Assembly: GCA_017625675.1 (NCBI GenBank)
Contig: JAGAKK010000024.1
Location: 1 to 40,521 of the forward strand
Direction: 5' to 3'
Length of the DNA: 40,521 nt
DNA from: Clostridia bacterium
GTDB taxonomy: Bacteria > Bacillota > Clostridia > UBA1212
Positions 1 to 7,726 of the stretch are shown piece after piece. A program made the translations under genes and the position numbers. The notes beneath the pieces were generated by a model that worked only from the letters and a program-made list of their open reading frames with translations, did no database searches and had not been told where the DNA came from. The first letter of the stretch is position 1, and the number at the start of each line of letters is the position of its first letter.

Positions 1-1902
1 GTGGTGTCGGATGGTGTGTTGTTCCTGGATATGTTGTCCATTACGTCGAAACTGGGGATGACTTATGCTCTTTACACAGATGGTAGTTTCATTATAAGAG
101 GTACGAATATTACTGTGCAAGGAAACTGTCAGAGCAATTATATTTCTCTTAACGGAAAGACAGTCTCGCTTACGGCTGCTCCTGTGAAAATTAACGGCAG
201 GATACATGTAACGCCTGACTTCGTTAACGTGGTGACGCACGCCAAGGTCTGGTGGGACGAGCTGAATAAAATGTTCGTAATGTCCACCGGAAAATATATG
301 AGTGACGGAATTCTGAGAACTGTCGGCGGCATGCTGTATATGAACGGCGAGCCTTATTATGAGATAAGCTTTAACAAATATGATCTGTTTTATCAGACTA
401 TGGCGGGATATGCTTACAGCCAGGAATTTCCTACGGCAGACGTGCAATATTCAGCAGCGGAGAAAGCAGTGAAGAGAATCAGCGAGACTGGATTCAAGTC
501 TATAAGAGTTTTTATGCATTGTCCTTCTTATCTTGACCTGATGTACAACGAGGAACATCGGAATACGTATTTTAAGGCTATGGATCAGGTCTTTGACCTT
601 TGTGATAAATACGGACTCAAGATGACCGTGTGCCTCGGTCTTGCAGAGGAAAATCTTCTTGCCTGTGATTTTGTAGAGAGAGAAGGTTGGGCCCAAAGCA
701 CGGAGACGGTGTACGACCTTATTTCGAATCCCAATTGTCGTTCGAGGCAGAACGTTTACGATTATATTGATATTGTAATTAATCGCTACAAAGACCGCGA
801 TACGGTGCTTATGTGGGAGGTCAATAATGAATTGAGCCTTGAGGTGGATATCGGTTCTGTTTTCGGAAGGGTGCGATGTTCACTACTTCAACTCGCAACT
901 TTTTACGGAGACGTGGCAGACAGAATAAGGTCTATTGATCCGGATCACCTGATAACCAGTGGTGACAGTGCGTTAAGGCCTTCTCAATGGCATTTGCTTT
1001 GTGCGGCGCTTAAGGGTTGGGAAATCGATTGGACGCGAGATACTCTTGGGGATCACCTTAATGCGTTAGCTCTTGTAAATGAAAAACTTGACGTTATATG
1101 TATGCATCCTTACGCTCTTAATATGGGAATTACCGATGAGTACACGTATGCAAATGACTACGGCGCTCTGGTGCCTATGAACTGGCAATCGTATAAAGAT
1201 GAATGTACACGGTTGGGAAAACCTTTTTACTGCGGAGAGACCAACGTTCTTATAACGCCGGAAGCGGATGCGAATTATTATACAAAGGTACAGACGTATC
1301 TTGACGAGATAGTGGCGGCGGGTGTTCAGCTTACTCATTGGTGGACCTTCCGATCTGACCGAGTTGGCTTTAACGATGGATATTCCTGGGTAATTGACGG
1401 CGGAGAACTTCATAATATGATAATCAACGCTAACGCCAAGCTTAAAACTACGTACTGCGTAAATGCGTCGGCCTCCGATAACGTTTCTGAAAATCCGGAC
1501 GTATACGTTGACAGCACTGTTTCTAAAGGCGTTATCACGGGCGGAGAGGTAATCGAAGCAACGGAAGGCGCAACGGTTTCCGATGTTGTAAACGTATTTT
1601 TCAGGTCTTTTGATGAAAAGGACGTTTCTGTATACAAGGGCGATACAAGGGTTTCTGAGGGAACTGTTCTTTCAACGGGAATGACGGTTTCCACAGCGGA
1701 TGGAAAATCATACGTGATAATTATAGCGGGTGACACTACCTGCGACGGTATCGTTAACGTTTCGGATATATCAGAGGTGCTTTCTCACGTAAGGGGAAGC
1801 GTATCTTTGGATAGCAGCGCTCTTGATGCGGCGGCAGAGGCAGGCGGCAACAGCAACATAAACATATTGACCGCCACGGCAATGCTGAATATGCTCTTGT
1901 AG
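1..1902 (+). CDS. GH5-like glycoside hydrolase with CuAO-type N-domain and dockerin (5' partial)
   Basis: The reading frame is open from base 1, so the N-terminus and any signal peptide lie outside the window. Residues about 1-95 resemble a copper-amine-oxidase-type N-terminal domain, a non-catalytic surface module common in Clostridia (ISLNGKTVSLTAAPVKING). A (beta/alpha)8 glycosidase of the GH5/clan A type follows: MWEVNNE carries the likely acid/base Glu277 and YCGETNV the likely nucleophile Glu413. The last ~60 residues look like a type I dockerin, with one good Ca-binding loop (DTTCDGIVNVSD) and a degenerate second repeat. The enzyme is probably secreted and acts on plant or host beta-glycans such as mannan or cellulose, possibly docked to a scaffold. 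Substrate cannot be told from sequence alone. A rho-independent terminator follows. Confidence 0.8.
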   Translation: MVSDGVLFLDMLSITSKLGMTYALYTDGSFIIRGTNITVQGNCQSNYISLNGKTVSLTAAPVKINGRIHVTPDFVNVVTHAKVWWDELNKMFVMSTGKYMSDGILRTVGGMLYMNGEPYYEISFNKYDLFYQTMAGYAYSQEFPTADVQYSAAEKAVKRISETGFKSIRVFMHCPSYLDLMYNEEHRNTYFKAMDQVFDLCDKYGLKMTVCLGLAEENLLACDFVEREGWAQSTETVYDLISNPNCRSRQNVYDYIDIVINRYKDRDTVLMWEVNNELSLEVDIGSVFGRVRCSLLQLATFYGDVADRIRSIDPDHLITSGDSALRPSQWHLLCAALKGWEIDWTRDTLGDHLNALALVNEKLDVICMHPYALNMGITDEYTYANDYGALVPMNWQSYKDECTRLGKPFYCGETNVLITPEADANYYTKVQTYLDEIVAAGVQLTHWWTFRSDRVGFNDGYSWVIDGGELHNMIINANAKLKTTYCVNASASDNVSENPDVYVDSTVSKGVITGGEVIEATEGATVSDVVNVFFRSFDEKDVSVYKGDTRVSEGTVLSTGMTVSTADGKSYVIIIAGDTTCDGIVNVSDISEVLSHVRGSVSLDSSALDAAAEAGGNSNINILTATAMLNMLL

Positions 1903-1943
1903 GATAATACCTGAGATGTAATATAAAATTATAATTTATACCG

Positions 1944-1970
1944 GAGGGGCATTTGCCCCTCTGTTTTTTT
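1944..1970 (+). terminator. Rho-independent terminator after the glycosidase
   Basis: A 7-bp GC-rich stem (GAGGGGC/GCCCCTC) with a 4-nt loop is followed by TG and seven T. It ends the glycosidase transcript. Confidence 0.85.
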
Positions 1971-1977
1971 CGTAAAA

Positions 1978-2056
1978 TGAGTCAGTGACCTGCCCCCTGA
2001 CTCATCAGGGTGGCACATCGGTAGCACTTTGAGTCAGGGGGCAGGTCACTGACTCA
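1978..2056. repeat. REP-like inverted repeat pair (copy 1)
   Basis: Two 27-nt arms (1978-2004 and 2030-2056) are exact reverse complements separated by 25 nt. Each arm is itself a hairpin: TGAGTCAG, an 11-nt loop with CCTGCCCC, then CTGACTCA. The same unit recurs at 19729-19755 (single arm) and 40204-40273 (pair), always between genes. The organisation is that of REP/BIME elements mobilised by REP-associated tyrosine (Y1) transposases. No such transposase is in this window. Confidence 0.85.
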
Positions 2057-2075
2057 AAAAGAGACTCACTTTCTG

Positions 2076-2104
2076 TTGCAATTTTTCTGCAAATATGTTA
2101 TAAC
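2076..2104 (+). promoter_or_regulatory. Sigma-A promoter for the glycosyltransferase operon
   Basis: TTGCAA (2076-2081), a 17-bp spacer and TATAAC (2099-2104), with an upstream TG that makes it an extended -10. It sits about 45 bp before the start codon at 2148. Confidence 0.6.
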
Positions 2105-2147
2105 TTTTTTGTGTTATAGTGCATAGATTAATGAGAGGAGCAGGAAA

Positions 2148-3278
2148 ATGAAAGAAATTGTCCGAAAGAAAATTTTGTTTTTGACAAATGTTCCGTCTCC
2201 TTACCGTGTGGAGTTTTTCAATGAGTTGGGAAAGCATTGCGATCTTACGGTGGTGTTTGAAAAGCGCACGTCATCAGAGCGGGATGCATCATGGAAAAAC
2301 TACAGTTTTGACACGTTTAAAGGCATTTTTCTGAAAGGTATTTCTGTGAGGTCGGACGCGGCCTTGTGTTTTGGAATTACCGGCGTTTTGAAGAATGAAA
2401 AGTTTGACCACATTATCTGTACAAACGTTTCTTCGCCTACGGGTATGATTGCTGTTAACTATATGAAGAAGCACGGTATAGAATATTGCCTTGAATGTGA
2501 CGGCGCTGTGGCAGGCAGCGGCAAGGGTCTTAAAGAGAAAATTAAAAAGCATTTTATTTCCGGAGCAAAAAAATATTTCAGCACCAGCAGATCTGCTGAC
2601 AAATATTATATTACTTATGGAGCAAGGCCCAGCAGAATTGTGAGATATCCTTTTACATCTCTCAGGAAAAGCGATGTTGAGAAAGCTCCGGCTACAGAGC
2701 AGGAGAAAAAATTGCTTCGCGAGGAGCTTGGCATAAAGGCCGGGAAGCTTGCGGTATCGGTGGGAAGATTTTCTTACCTTAAAGGCTACGGCAAGGGTTT
2801 TGACCTTCTTATCAAGGCGGCCCACGAAATTAACGGTAACGAAGGGAAAATATACATTATCGGGGACGAGCCCACGGAAGAATTTATTGAGATGCGAAAT
2901 GCCTTGGCAAGTGACAACGTGGTATTCCTGGGGCACAAATCAAAGGAAGAACTGCGTAAATATTACAGGGCGGCAGACGTTTTCGTGCTTATGACGAGAG
3001 GAGACGCATGGGGTCTTGTAGTAAACGAGGCAATGTCCTGCGGACTTCCTGTAATTACTACCGATAAGTGTGTGGCAGGTCTTGAACTTGTTGAAAACGG
3101 TGTCAACGGTTTTCTTATCGAATCGGAGTCATGGAGAAAATGTGCAGACAGCCTGAAAATACTTTTTGAAAACGATGATATGTGCAAGGCTATGGGTCGC
3201 GCATCTCTTGAGAAAATAAGGATCTACACCATTGAAGAGATGGTTCTTGTACACCTTGCTGAGCTGGAGGAACAATGA
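2148..3278 (+). CDS. GT4-type glycosyltransferase
   Basis: A 376-residue GT-B fold retaining glycosyltransferase (family 4 type). It begins with the acceptor-side signature LFLTNVPSPYRVEFFNEL. The C-terminal nucleotide-sugar half contains SVGRFSYLKGYGKGFDLL and the EAMSCGLPVITTD stretch, whose Glu belongs to the conserved EX7E motif near residues 294-302. The start is set by AGAGGAG about 8 nt upstream of the ATG. It overlaps the next gene by 4 nt (ATGA), so the two are translationally coupled. Likely role: transfer of a sugar from a nucleotide donor to a cell-surface polysaccharide or glycolipid; donor and acceptor are unknown. Confidence 0.88.
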   Translation: MKEIVRKKILFLTNVPSPYRVEFFNELGKHCDLTVVFEKRTSSERDASWKNYSFDTFKGIFLKGISVRSDAALCFGITGVLKNEKFDHIICTNVSSPTGMIAVNYMKKHGIEYCLECDGAVAGSGKGLKEKIKKHFISGAKKYFSTSRSADKYYITYGARPSRIVRYPFTSLRKSDVEKAPATEQEKKLLREELGIKAGKLAVSVGRFSYLKGYGKGFDLLIKAAHEINGNEGKIYIIGDEPTEEFIEMRNALASDNVVFLGHKSKEELRKYYRAADVFVLMTRGDAWGLVVNEAMSCGLPVITTDKCVAGLELVENGVNGFLIESESWRKCADSLKILFENDDMCKAMGRASLEKIRIYTIEEMVLVHLAELEEQ

Positions 3279-4021
3279 AATTATTGATAATTCGTCACGC
3301 AGACCCATATTACGAGATTGACTCCCTTACCGAGAAGGGCTGGAGAGAGGCGGAGCTTTTGTCTGAAAGGCTTGGAAAGCTTGACATAAAGGCTTTTTAC
3401 CTTTCGCCCCTGGGCAGGGCAAAGGATACTGCTAAGATAACTCTTGAAAAGGCAGGGCGTGAGAATGAGGCTGTGGTCTGTGATTGGCTTCGTGAGTTTG
3501 CGCCTGAAATAAGGCGTCCTGACAGGCCTGAAAGAGGCTCCGTTTCCTGGGATTGGCTTCCGGCTGATTGGACAAGTCGCGACGAGTTCTATCATAAGGA
3601 CCGCTGGATGGAAAATCCGATAATAAAAGCGGCAGGTGTTCACGAAGAATACAAATACGTTACGGGAGAGCTTGACAAGCTTCTTGCAATGCACGGCTAC
3701 AGGCATATTGCGGAACGAGGCAACCTTTTTGAGGTGACGGAGGCAAACAATGACACCATTGCGCTGTTTTGTCACTTTGGTGTGGAGTGTGTTCTCCTTT
3801 CTCACATTATGGGTGTTTCGCCTTTTGTGCTGTGGCACGGTATGTGCGCAGCTCCGTCTTCTGTTACTACGGTTGTTACAGAGGAACGACGAAAAGGTAT
3901 TGCGTCTTTCCGGATGAGCTCTTTCGGTGACGTTTCTCACCTTTATGCAGGAGGGGAAGAGCCTGCTTTTGCCGCAAGATTTTGCGAATGTTTTGACAAC
4001 GAAGATGAGCGCCACGATTGA
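3275..4021 (+). CDS. Histidine phosphatase superfamily protein
   Basis: A 248-residue protein of the phosphoglycerate-mutase-like (branch 1 histidine phosphatase) superfamily. The catalytic motif RHAD is at residues 7-10, with His8 as the phospho-acceptor. LSPLGRAKDTA supplies the phosphate-binding Arg, and FCHFG near residue 170 the second His. It is longer than simple CobC/GpmB proteins, with a tryptophan-rich insert in the middle (about residues 80-120) that probably forms a substrate cap. The ATG overlaps the stop of the glycosyltransferase gene. The substrate is unknown. Confidence 0.85.
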   Translation: MKLLIIRHADPYYEIDSLTEKGWREAELLSERLGKLDIKAFYLSPLGRAKDTAKITLEKAGRENEAVVCDWLREFAPEIRRPDRPERGSVSWDWLPADWTSRDEFYHKDRWMENPIIKAAGVHEEYKYVTGELDKLLAMHGYRHIAERGNLFEVTEANNDTIALFCHFGVECVLLSHIMGVSPFVLWHGMCAAPSSVTTVVTEERRKGIASFRMSSFGDVSHLYAGGEEPAFAARFCECFDNEDERHD

Positions 4022-4028
4022 TGGCGCT
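4008..4028 (+). terminator. Weak hairpin overlapping the phosphatase stop codon
   Basis: AGCGCCA/TGGCGCT forms a 7-bp stem around the TGA at 4019-4021, followed by only a short broken T run. It may be an attenuator or mRNA stability element rather than a full terminator. Confidence 0.35.
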
Positions 4029-4063
4029 TTAACTTTTACGATAGCGAAAGGAATTTTTCAAAA

Positions 4064-5035
4064 ATGATCTGGTTTGCAAGCGATATACACCTTGACCACG
4101 AAAAAATAAGAACCCTTTGCGAGCGCCCCTTTGAAAGTGTGGCGGCAATGAATGACGTTCTTTTGAAAAACTGGAACGACAGGGTGAAAGAAGATGACCT
4201 TGTATACATTATCGGCGATCTTATGTACGAGGATTGCGAAAGGCCTGAATATTGGCTCGCGAAGCTTAACGGCCGGAAAATATTGATTAAGGGCAATCAC
4301 GATGCAGGCTGGCTTTCAAAGGTTGACGCCGGAAAATATTTTGAGAAAGTTACTCCATATCTTGAACTTGAATACGAAGGAATCAGGCTTACCCTGTGTC
4401 ATTACCCTATGATTGAATGGCCAACGGGACGGATCGATCTGGCGGGGTCAATGGGCTACCTTGTTCATGGGCATACTCATAATTATGCGCCTCCAAGGTA
4501 TATTTCAATGATGAAAACTCCGTTCTTGCTTAATGCTTCCGCAGAAATCAACGGCTATGCTCCCGTGAGTTTTAATGAGCTTATTGAGAATAATGAAGCA
4601 TTTAAGCTTGAAAATCTTGAAAGCTCCGTTGACAGGGCGCGATTTGTTGCAATGAAGTACCACGAAGGCCAAAAAGACAAGTCGGGGAAGGCTTATATAT
4701 TACACCCGATGAAGGTGGCGGCCGGAGTATCCGGCGATAATGAAAAGACGGTGGCATGGCTTCACGACGTTATTGAGGACACTGATTTTGGTGTGGAAAA
4801 GCTACGTAAATATTTCTCAACCGAGGTGGCAGAGGCGGTGCTTCTGATGACTCATGCTGACAACGAGGATTATTTTGACTACGTAAGACGATTGAAGAAT
4901 GTGCCCCTTGCGCGGACTGTGAAATTGTCAGACCTTGCCCACAATTCAGATATGTCAAGGCTTCCGGTAATTACTGAAAAAGATATTGCAAGGCAAAACA
5001 AGTACAAAAGAGCAATTGAGATATTAAGTAATTGA
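4064..5035 (+). CDS. Metallophosphoesterase fused to RelA/SpoT-type HD hydrolase domain
   Basis: A 323-residue two-domain protein. Residues 1-165 are a calcineurin-like phosphoesterase with all metal ligands visible: D7/H9 (DIHLDH), D52 (GDLMY), N78-H79 (KGNHD) and H137/H139 (HGHTH). Residues about 190-323 match the HD domain of RelA/SpoT and small alarmone hydrolases: GQKDKSGKAYILHP with H214, H234-D235 and E238-D239 in WLHDVIEDTD, and D290/N294 in KLSDLAHN. The Arg that stacks on the guanine in Rel enzymes appears to be Asp205, so the nucleotide substrate may differ. A purely hydrolytic role on a nucleotide or alarmone is inferred. AAAGGAA precedes the ATG. The upstream gene may share its transcript. 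Confidence 0.85.
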   Translation: MIWFASDIHLDHEKIRTLCERPFESVAAMNDVLLKNWNDRVKEDDLVYIIGDLMYEDCERPEYWLAKLNGRKILIKGNHDAGWLSKVDAGKYFEKVTPYLELEYEGIRLTLCHYPMIEWPTGRIDLAGSMGYLVHGHTHNYAPPRYISMMKTPFLLNASAEINGYAPVSFNELIENNEAFKLENLESSVDRARFVAMKYHEGQKDKSGKAYILHPMKVAAGVSGDNEKTVAWLHDVIEDTDFGVEKLRKYFSTEVAEAVLLMTHADNEDYFDYVRRLKNVPLARTVKLSDLAHNSDMSRLPVITEKDIARQNKYKRAIEILSN

Positions 5036-5099
5036 AATCTGTAGCTTTAGTGGTTTTATTAAAATTTTAAAAATTTTTTTAAAAAGGGTATGAAAAATA

Positions 5100-5128
5100 T
5101 TGCCAAGAAAAAACTCTCGTGGTAAAAT
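5100..5128 (+). promoter_or_regulatory. Sigma-A promoter for the CofE-like gene
   Basis: TTGCCA (5100-5105), 17-bp spacer, TAAAAT (5123-5128). It follows an A/T-rich stretch that could act as an UP element. The start codon is at 5205. Confidence 0.6.
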
Positions 5129-5204
5129 GTTGGCGTAGTTGTTTTTTTAAAAACAGCTGCGCTTTTTGTTTTTATTTTTGTCCTATACGGAAGGAGCAAT
5201 TTTT

Positions 5205-6410
5205 ATGGAAAAAAAGGAACGCAGAGTGGGTACAATCTCACGCGGTATCAGATGTCCTATCATCAGAGAGGGTGACGATATTGCGGACATCGTAGCAAGC
5301 AGCGTGATAGAGGCGGCAGAGTGCGAAGGCTTTGAGCTTCGCGACAGAGACGTTATTGCTGTCACTGAGTCTGTTGTTGCAAGAAGTCAGGGAAACTATG
5401 CAAGTGTTGAAGATATTGCCGAAGATGTAAGAAAGAAACTGGGCGGCGGAACAGTGGGAGTAATTTTCCCCATTCTTTCCAGAAACCGTTTCGCTATTTG
5501 TCTTCGCGGTATTGCTATGGGCGCAAAGAAGATTGTTCTTATGCTCAGCTATCCTTCCGATGAAGTTGGTAACGAATTGGTAAGCCTTGACAAAATCGAT
5601 AAGGCAGGGGTGAACCCTTACAGCGACGTTCTTTCGCTTGAACGTTATCGCGAGCTTTTCGGTGAGAACAAGCATGAATTTACAGGCGTTGACTACGTTG
5701 CATATTATGGTGATCTTATCAAGTCCTGCGGCGCAGAGGTTGAGATTGTTTTTGCAAACCAGGCGAAGACCATTCTTGACTACACCGATTGCATTATCAA
5801 CTGCGATATACACACCCGCGCACGAACAAAGAGAATTCTGAAGGCGGCAGGAGCAAAAATTGTTTGCGGTCTTGACGAGATTATGAACGCTCCCGTAAAT
5901 GGCAGCGGTTGCAATGAAAAATACGGTCTTCTTGGCTCTAATAAAGCTACAGAGGACAAGGTTAAACTTTTCCCCAGAGACTGCAAGGATATGGTTCTGG
6001 ACGTTCAGAAGAAGGTTCTTGATGCCACAGGAAAACACGTTGAGGTAATGGTTTACGGTGACGGCGCATTCAAGGATCCTCAGGGAAAAATCTGGGAGCT
6101 TGCAGATCCGGTTGTATCTCCTGCTTTTACAGACGGCCTTATCGGTACACCTAACGAGCTTAAGCTCAAATATCTTGCTGACAATGATTTTAAGGATCTC
6201 AGCGGCGAGGCACTCAAAAATGCTATTTCCGAGAGTATCAAGGCAAAGGGCGAGAAGGGAAGCCTGGTAGGAAATATGGCAGCTCAGGGAACTACTCCCA
6301 GACAGCTCACAGACCTTATCGGTTCACTTTGTGACCTTACAAGCGGTTCAGGCGACAAGGGTACTCCCGTTGTCCTTGTTCAGGGCTATTTTGACAACTA
6401 CACAAACTAA
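5205..6410 (+). CDS. CofE-like (F420-0:gamma-glutamyl ligase family) protein
   Basis: A 401-residue protein resembling the coenzyme F420-0:L-glutamate ligase family. N-terminal hallmarks are a GDDIADIV segment (residues 23-30) and a DRDVIAVTESVVARSQG segment (about 47-63), parallel to the GDDL and DGDVLVVAQKIVSKAEG blocks of CofE. It is much longer than archaeal CofE (about 250 residues). The start is ATG 5205, because GGAAGGAG lies just upstream; an in-frame TTG 39 nt earlier has no ribosome site. F420 is not expected in this type of organism, so the true reaction may be another amino-acid ligation; this is inference. guaA follows after 51 nt, probably in the same operon. Confidence 0.75.
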   Translation: MEKKERRVGTISRGIRCPIIREGDDIADIVASSVIEAAECEGFELRDRDVIAVTESVVARSQGNYASVEDIAEDVRKKLGGGTVGVIFPILSRNRFAICLRGIAMGAKKIVLMLSYPSDEVGNELVSLDKIDKAGVNPYSDVLSLERYRELFGENKHEFTGVDYVAYYGDLIKSCGAEVEIVFANQAKTILDYTDCIINCDIHTRARTKRILKAAGAKIVCGLDEIMNAPVNGSGCNEKYGLLGSNKATEDKVKLFPRDCKDMVLDVQKKVLDATGKHVEVMVYGDGAFKDPQGKIWELADPVVSPAFTDGLIGTPNELKLKYLADNDFKDLSGEALKNAISESIKAKGEKGSLVGNMAAQGTTPRQLTDLIGSLCDLTSGSGDKGTPVVLVQGYFDNYTN

Positions 6411-6461
6411 TCAAACATTTGATACAATATATTCAATATATTTTCAAGGAGGGCAATATTT

Positions 6462-7463
6462 ATGGAAAAAAATGTAAGACCCGAATCAATGAAAAGAATT
6501 ACAACTCCAGAGCTTGCTAATGCTTTTATTGACGAGCAGGTAAAAGAAATCAAGGCCCAGGTTGGTGACCGCAAGGTGCTTCTGGCTCTTTCAGGCGGCG
6601 TTGACTCCTCAGTTGTTGCAGCGCTTCTTATCAAGGCTATCGGCAAGCAGCTCGTCTGCGTGCACGTAAACCATGGACTTATGAGAAAGGGCGAAAGCGA
6701 AGCTGTTATTGACATGTTTGGCAAAGTTCTTGACGCTAATCTTATTTACGTAGACGCTACAGACCGTTTCCTCAATCTTCTTGCAGGTGTCAGTGAGCCT
6801 GAGAAGAAAAGAAAGATTATCGGCGCTGAGTTTATAAACGTTTTTGCTGATGAAGCACGAAAGCTTAAAGACATTGACTTTTTGGCACAGGGTACAATTT
6901 ACCCCGACATTCTCGAAAGCATAAAAGCTGCAGAGGGCAAAAAGGCAGTAAAATCACACCACAATGTTGGCGGTCTGCCTGAAGATTTAAAATTCGAATT
7001 GGTAGAGCCTATAAAGCTTCTCTTTAAAGACGAGGTTCGCGTGGTAGGCGAGGCATTAGGTCTTCCCCACGCAATGGTTTACCGTCAGCCGTTCCCGGGC
7101 CCCGGCCTTGGTGTTCGTTGCCTCGGAGCAATCACCCGCGACAGACTTAACGCGCTCCGCGAAGCAGATGCTATTTTGCGTGAAGAGTTTGACAAATGCG
7201 GACTTGCAGAAAAGGTATGGCAGTACTTCATTGCAGTGCCTGACATCAAGAGCGTTGGCGTGAAGGACGAGAGCCGTTACGAAGGCTGGCCTGCAATTAT
7301 CCGCGCCGTTAATACAAAAGACGCAATGACTGCCACAATCGAAGAAATTCCTTACGAAATTCTTCACAAGATTACGTACAGAATCACCCATGAGGTAGAG
7401 GGCATCAACAGAGTGCTGATGGATCTTACCCCGAAGCCTATTGGAACGATTGAGTGGGAATAA
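6462..7463 (+). CDS. guaA: GMP synthase ATP-pyrophosphatase subunit without glutaminase domain
   Basis: A 333-residue GMP synthase synthetase module that adenylates XMP and aminates it to GMP. The PP-loop SGGVDSS is at residues 44-50. HVNHGLMRKGE, the QGTIYPD block, SHHNVGGLP and the dimerisation domain with QPFPGPGLGVRCLG follow, and it ends in the family-typical TIEWE. The usual bacterial GuaA (about 510 residues) carries an N-terminal class I glutaminase of about 190 residues that is absent here. The frame has a clean start with AAGGAGGG and is not truncated. This is the two-subunit layout known from archaea, so a separate GATase subunit or free ammonia is needed. None is in the window. 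A terminator follows. Confidence 0.93.
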   Translation: MEKNVRPESMKRITTPELANAFIDEQVKEIKAQVGDRKVLLALSGGVDSSVVAALLIKAIGKQLVCVHVNHGLMRKGESEAVIDMFGKVLDANLIYVDATDRFLNLLAGVSEPEKKRKIIGAEFINVFADEARKLKDIDFLAQGTIYPDILESIKAAEGKKAVKSHHNVGGLPEDLKFELVEPIKLLFKDEVRVVGEALGLPHAMVYRQPFPGPGLGVRCLGAITRDRLNALREADAILREEFDKCGLAEKVWQYFIAVPDIKSVGVKDESRYEGWPAIIRAVNTKDAMTATIEEIPYEILHKITYRITHEVEGINRVLMDLTPKPIGTIEWE

Positions 7464-7528
7464 GTTGGAAGTATTTAAAGGCAATTTATGCTATCTGAAA
7501 AATTGGAAAAATATACAACAAAAACAGA

Positions 7529-7559
7529 CCTTGAGAAAAATTTTTCTCGAGGTTTTTTT
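7529..7559 (+). terminator. Rho-independent terminator after guaA
   Basis: A 12-bp stem (CCTTGAGAAAAA/TTTTTCTCGAGG, one G-T pair) with almost no loop, then seven T. It separates the housekeeping operon from the island to the right. Confidence 0.8.
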
Positions 7560-7591
7560 GATATTATTGCCAAAAGGTTGATGTAATTTGG

Positions 7592-7691
7592 GAAATATGA
7601 TATTATTTCATCTAATAGACATCAAAAACATCAAATTAACACGATATTTTAATGAAATGATATTGCTATTGTTCTAATTTTGGAATATAAT
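7592..7691 (+). promoter_or_regulatory. Promoter and possible operator of the restriction-modification cassette
   Basis: TTGCTA (7663-7668), 17-bp spacer, TATAAT (7686-7691). Upstream, GAAATA/TATTTC at 7592-7609 is a perfect 6-bp inverted repeat with a 6-nt centre, and GAAATGATAT occurs again near 7654. These could bind a controller such as the HTH domain of the first methylase; that link is inference. Confidence 0.55.
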
Positions 7692-7726
7692 CTTACTATA
7701 AATTTGATACGCAAGGAGTGGTAAGT

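Noticed and set aside
5238-6038. 266-residue minus-strand open frame inside the CofE-like gene
   Set aside because: It is antisense to a gene with clear family motifs, with no ribosome site or recognisable domain.
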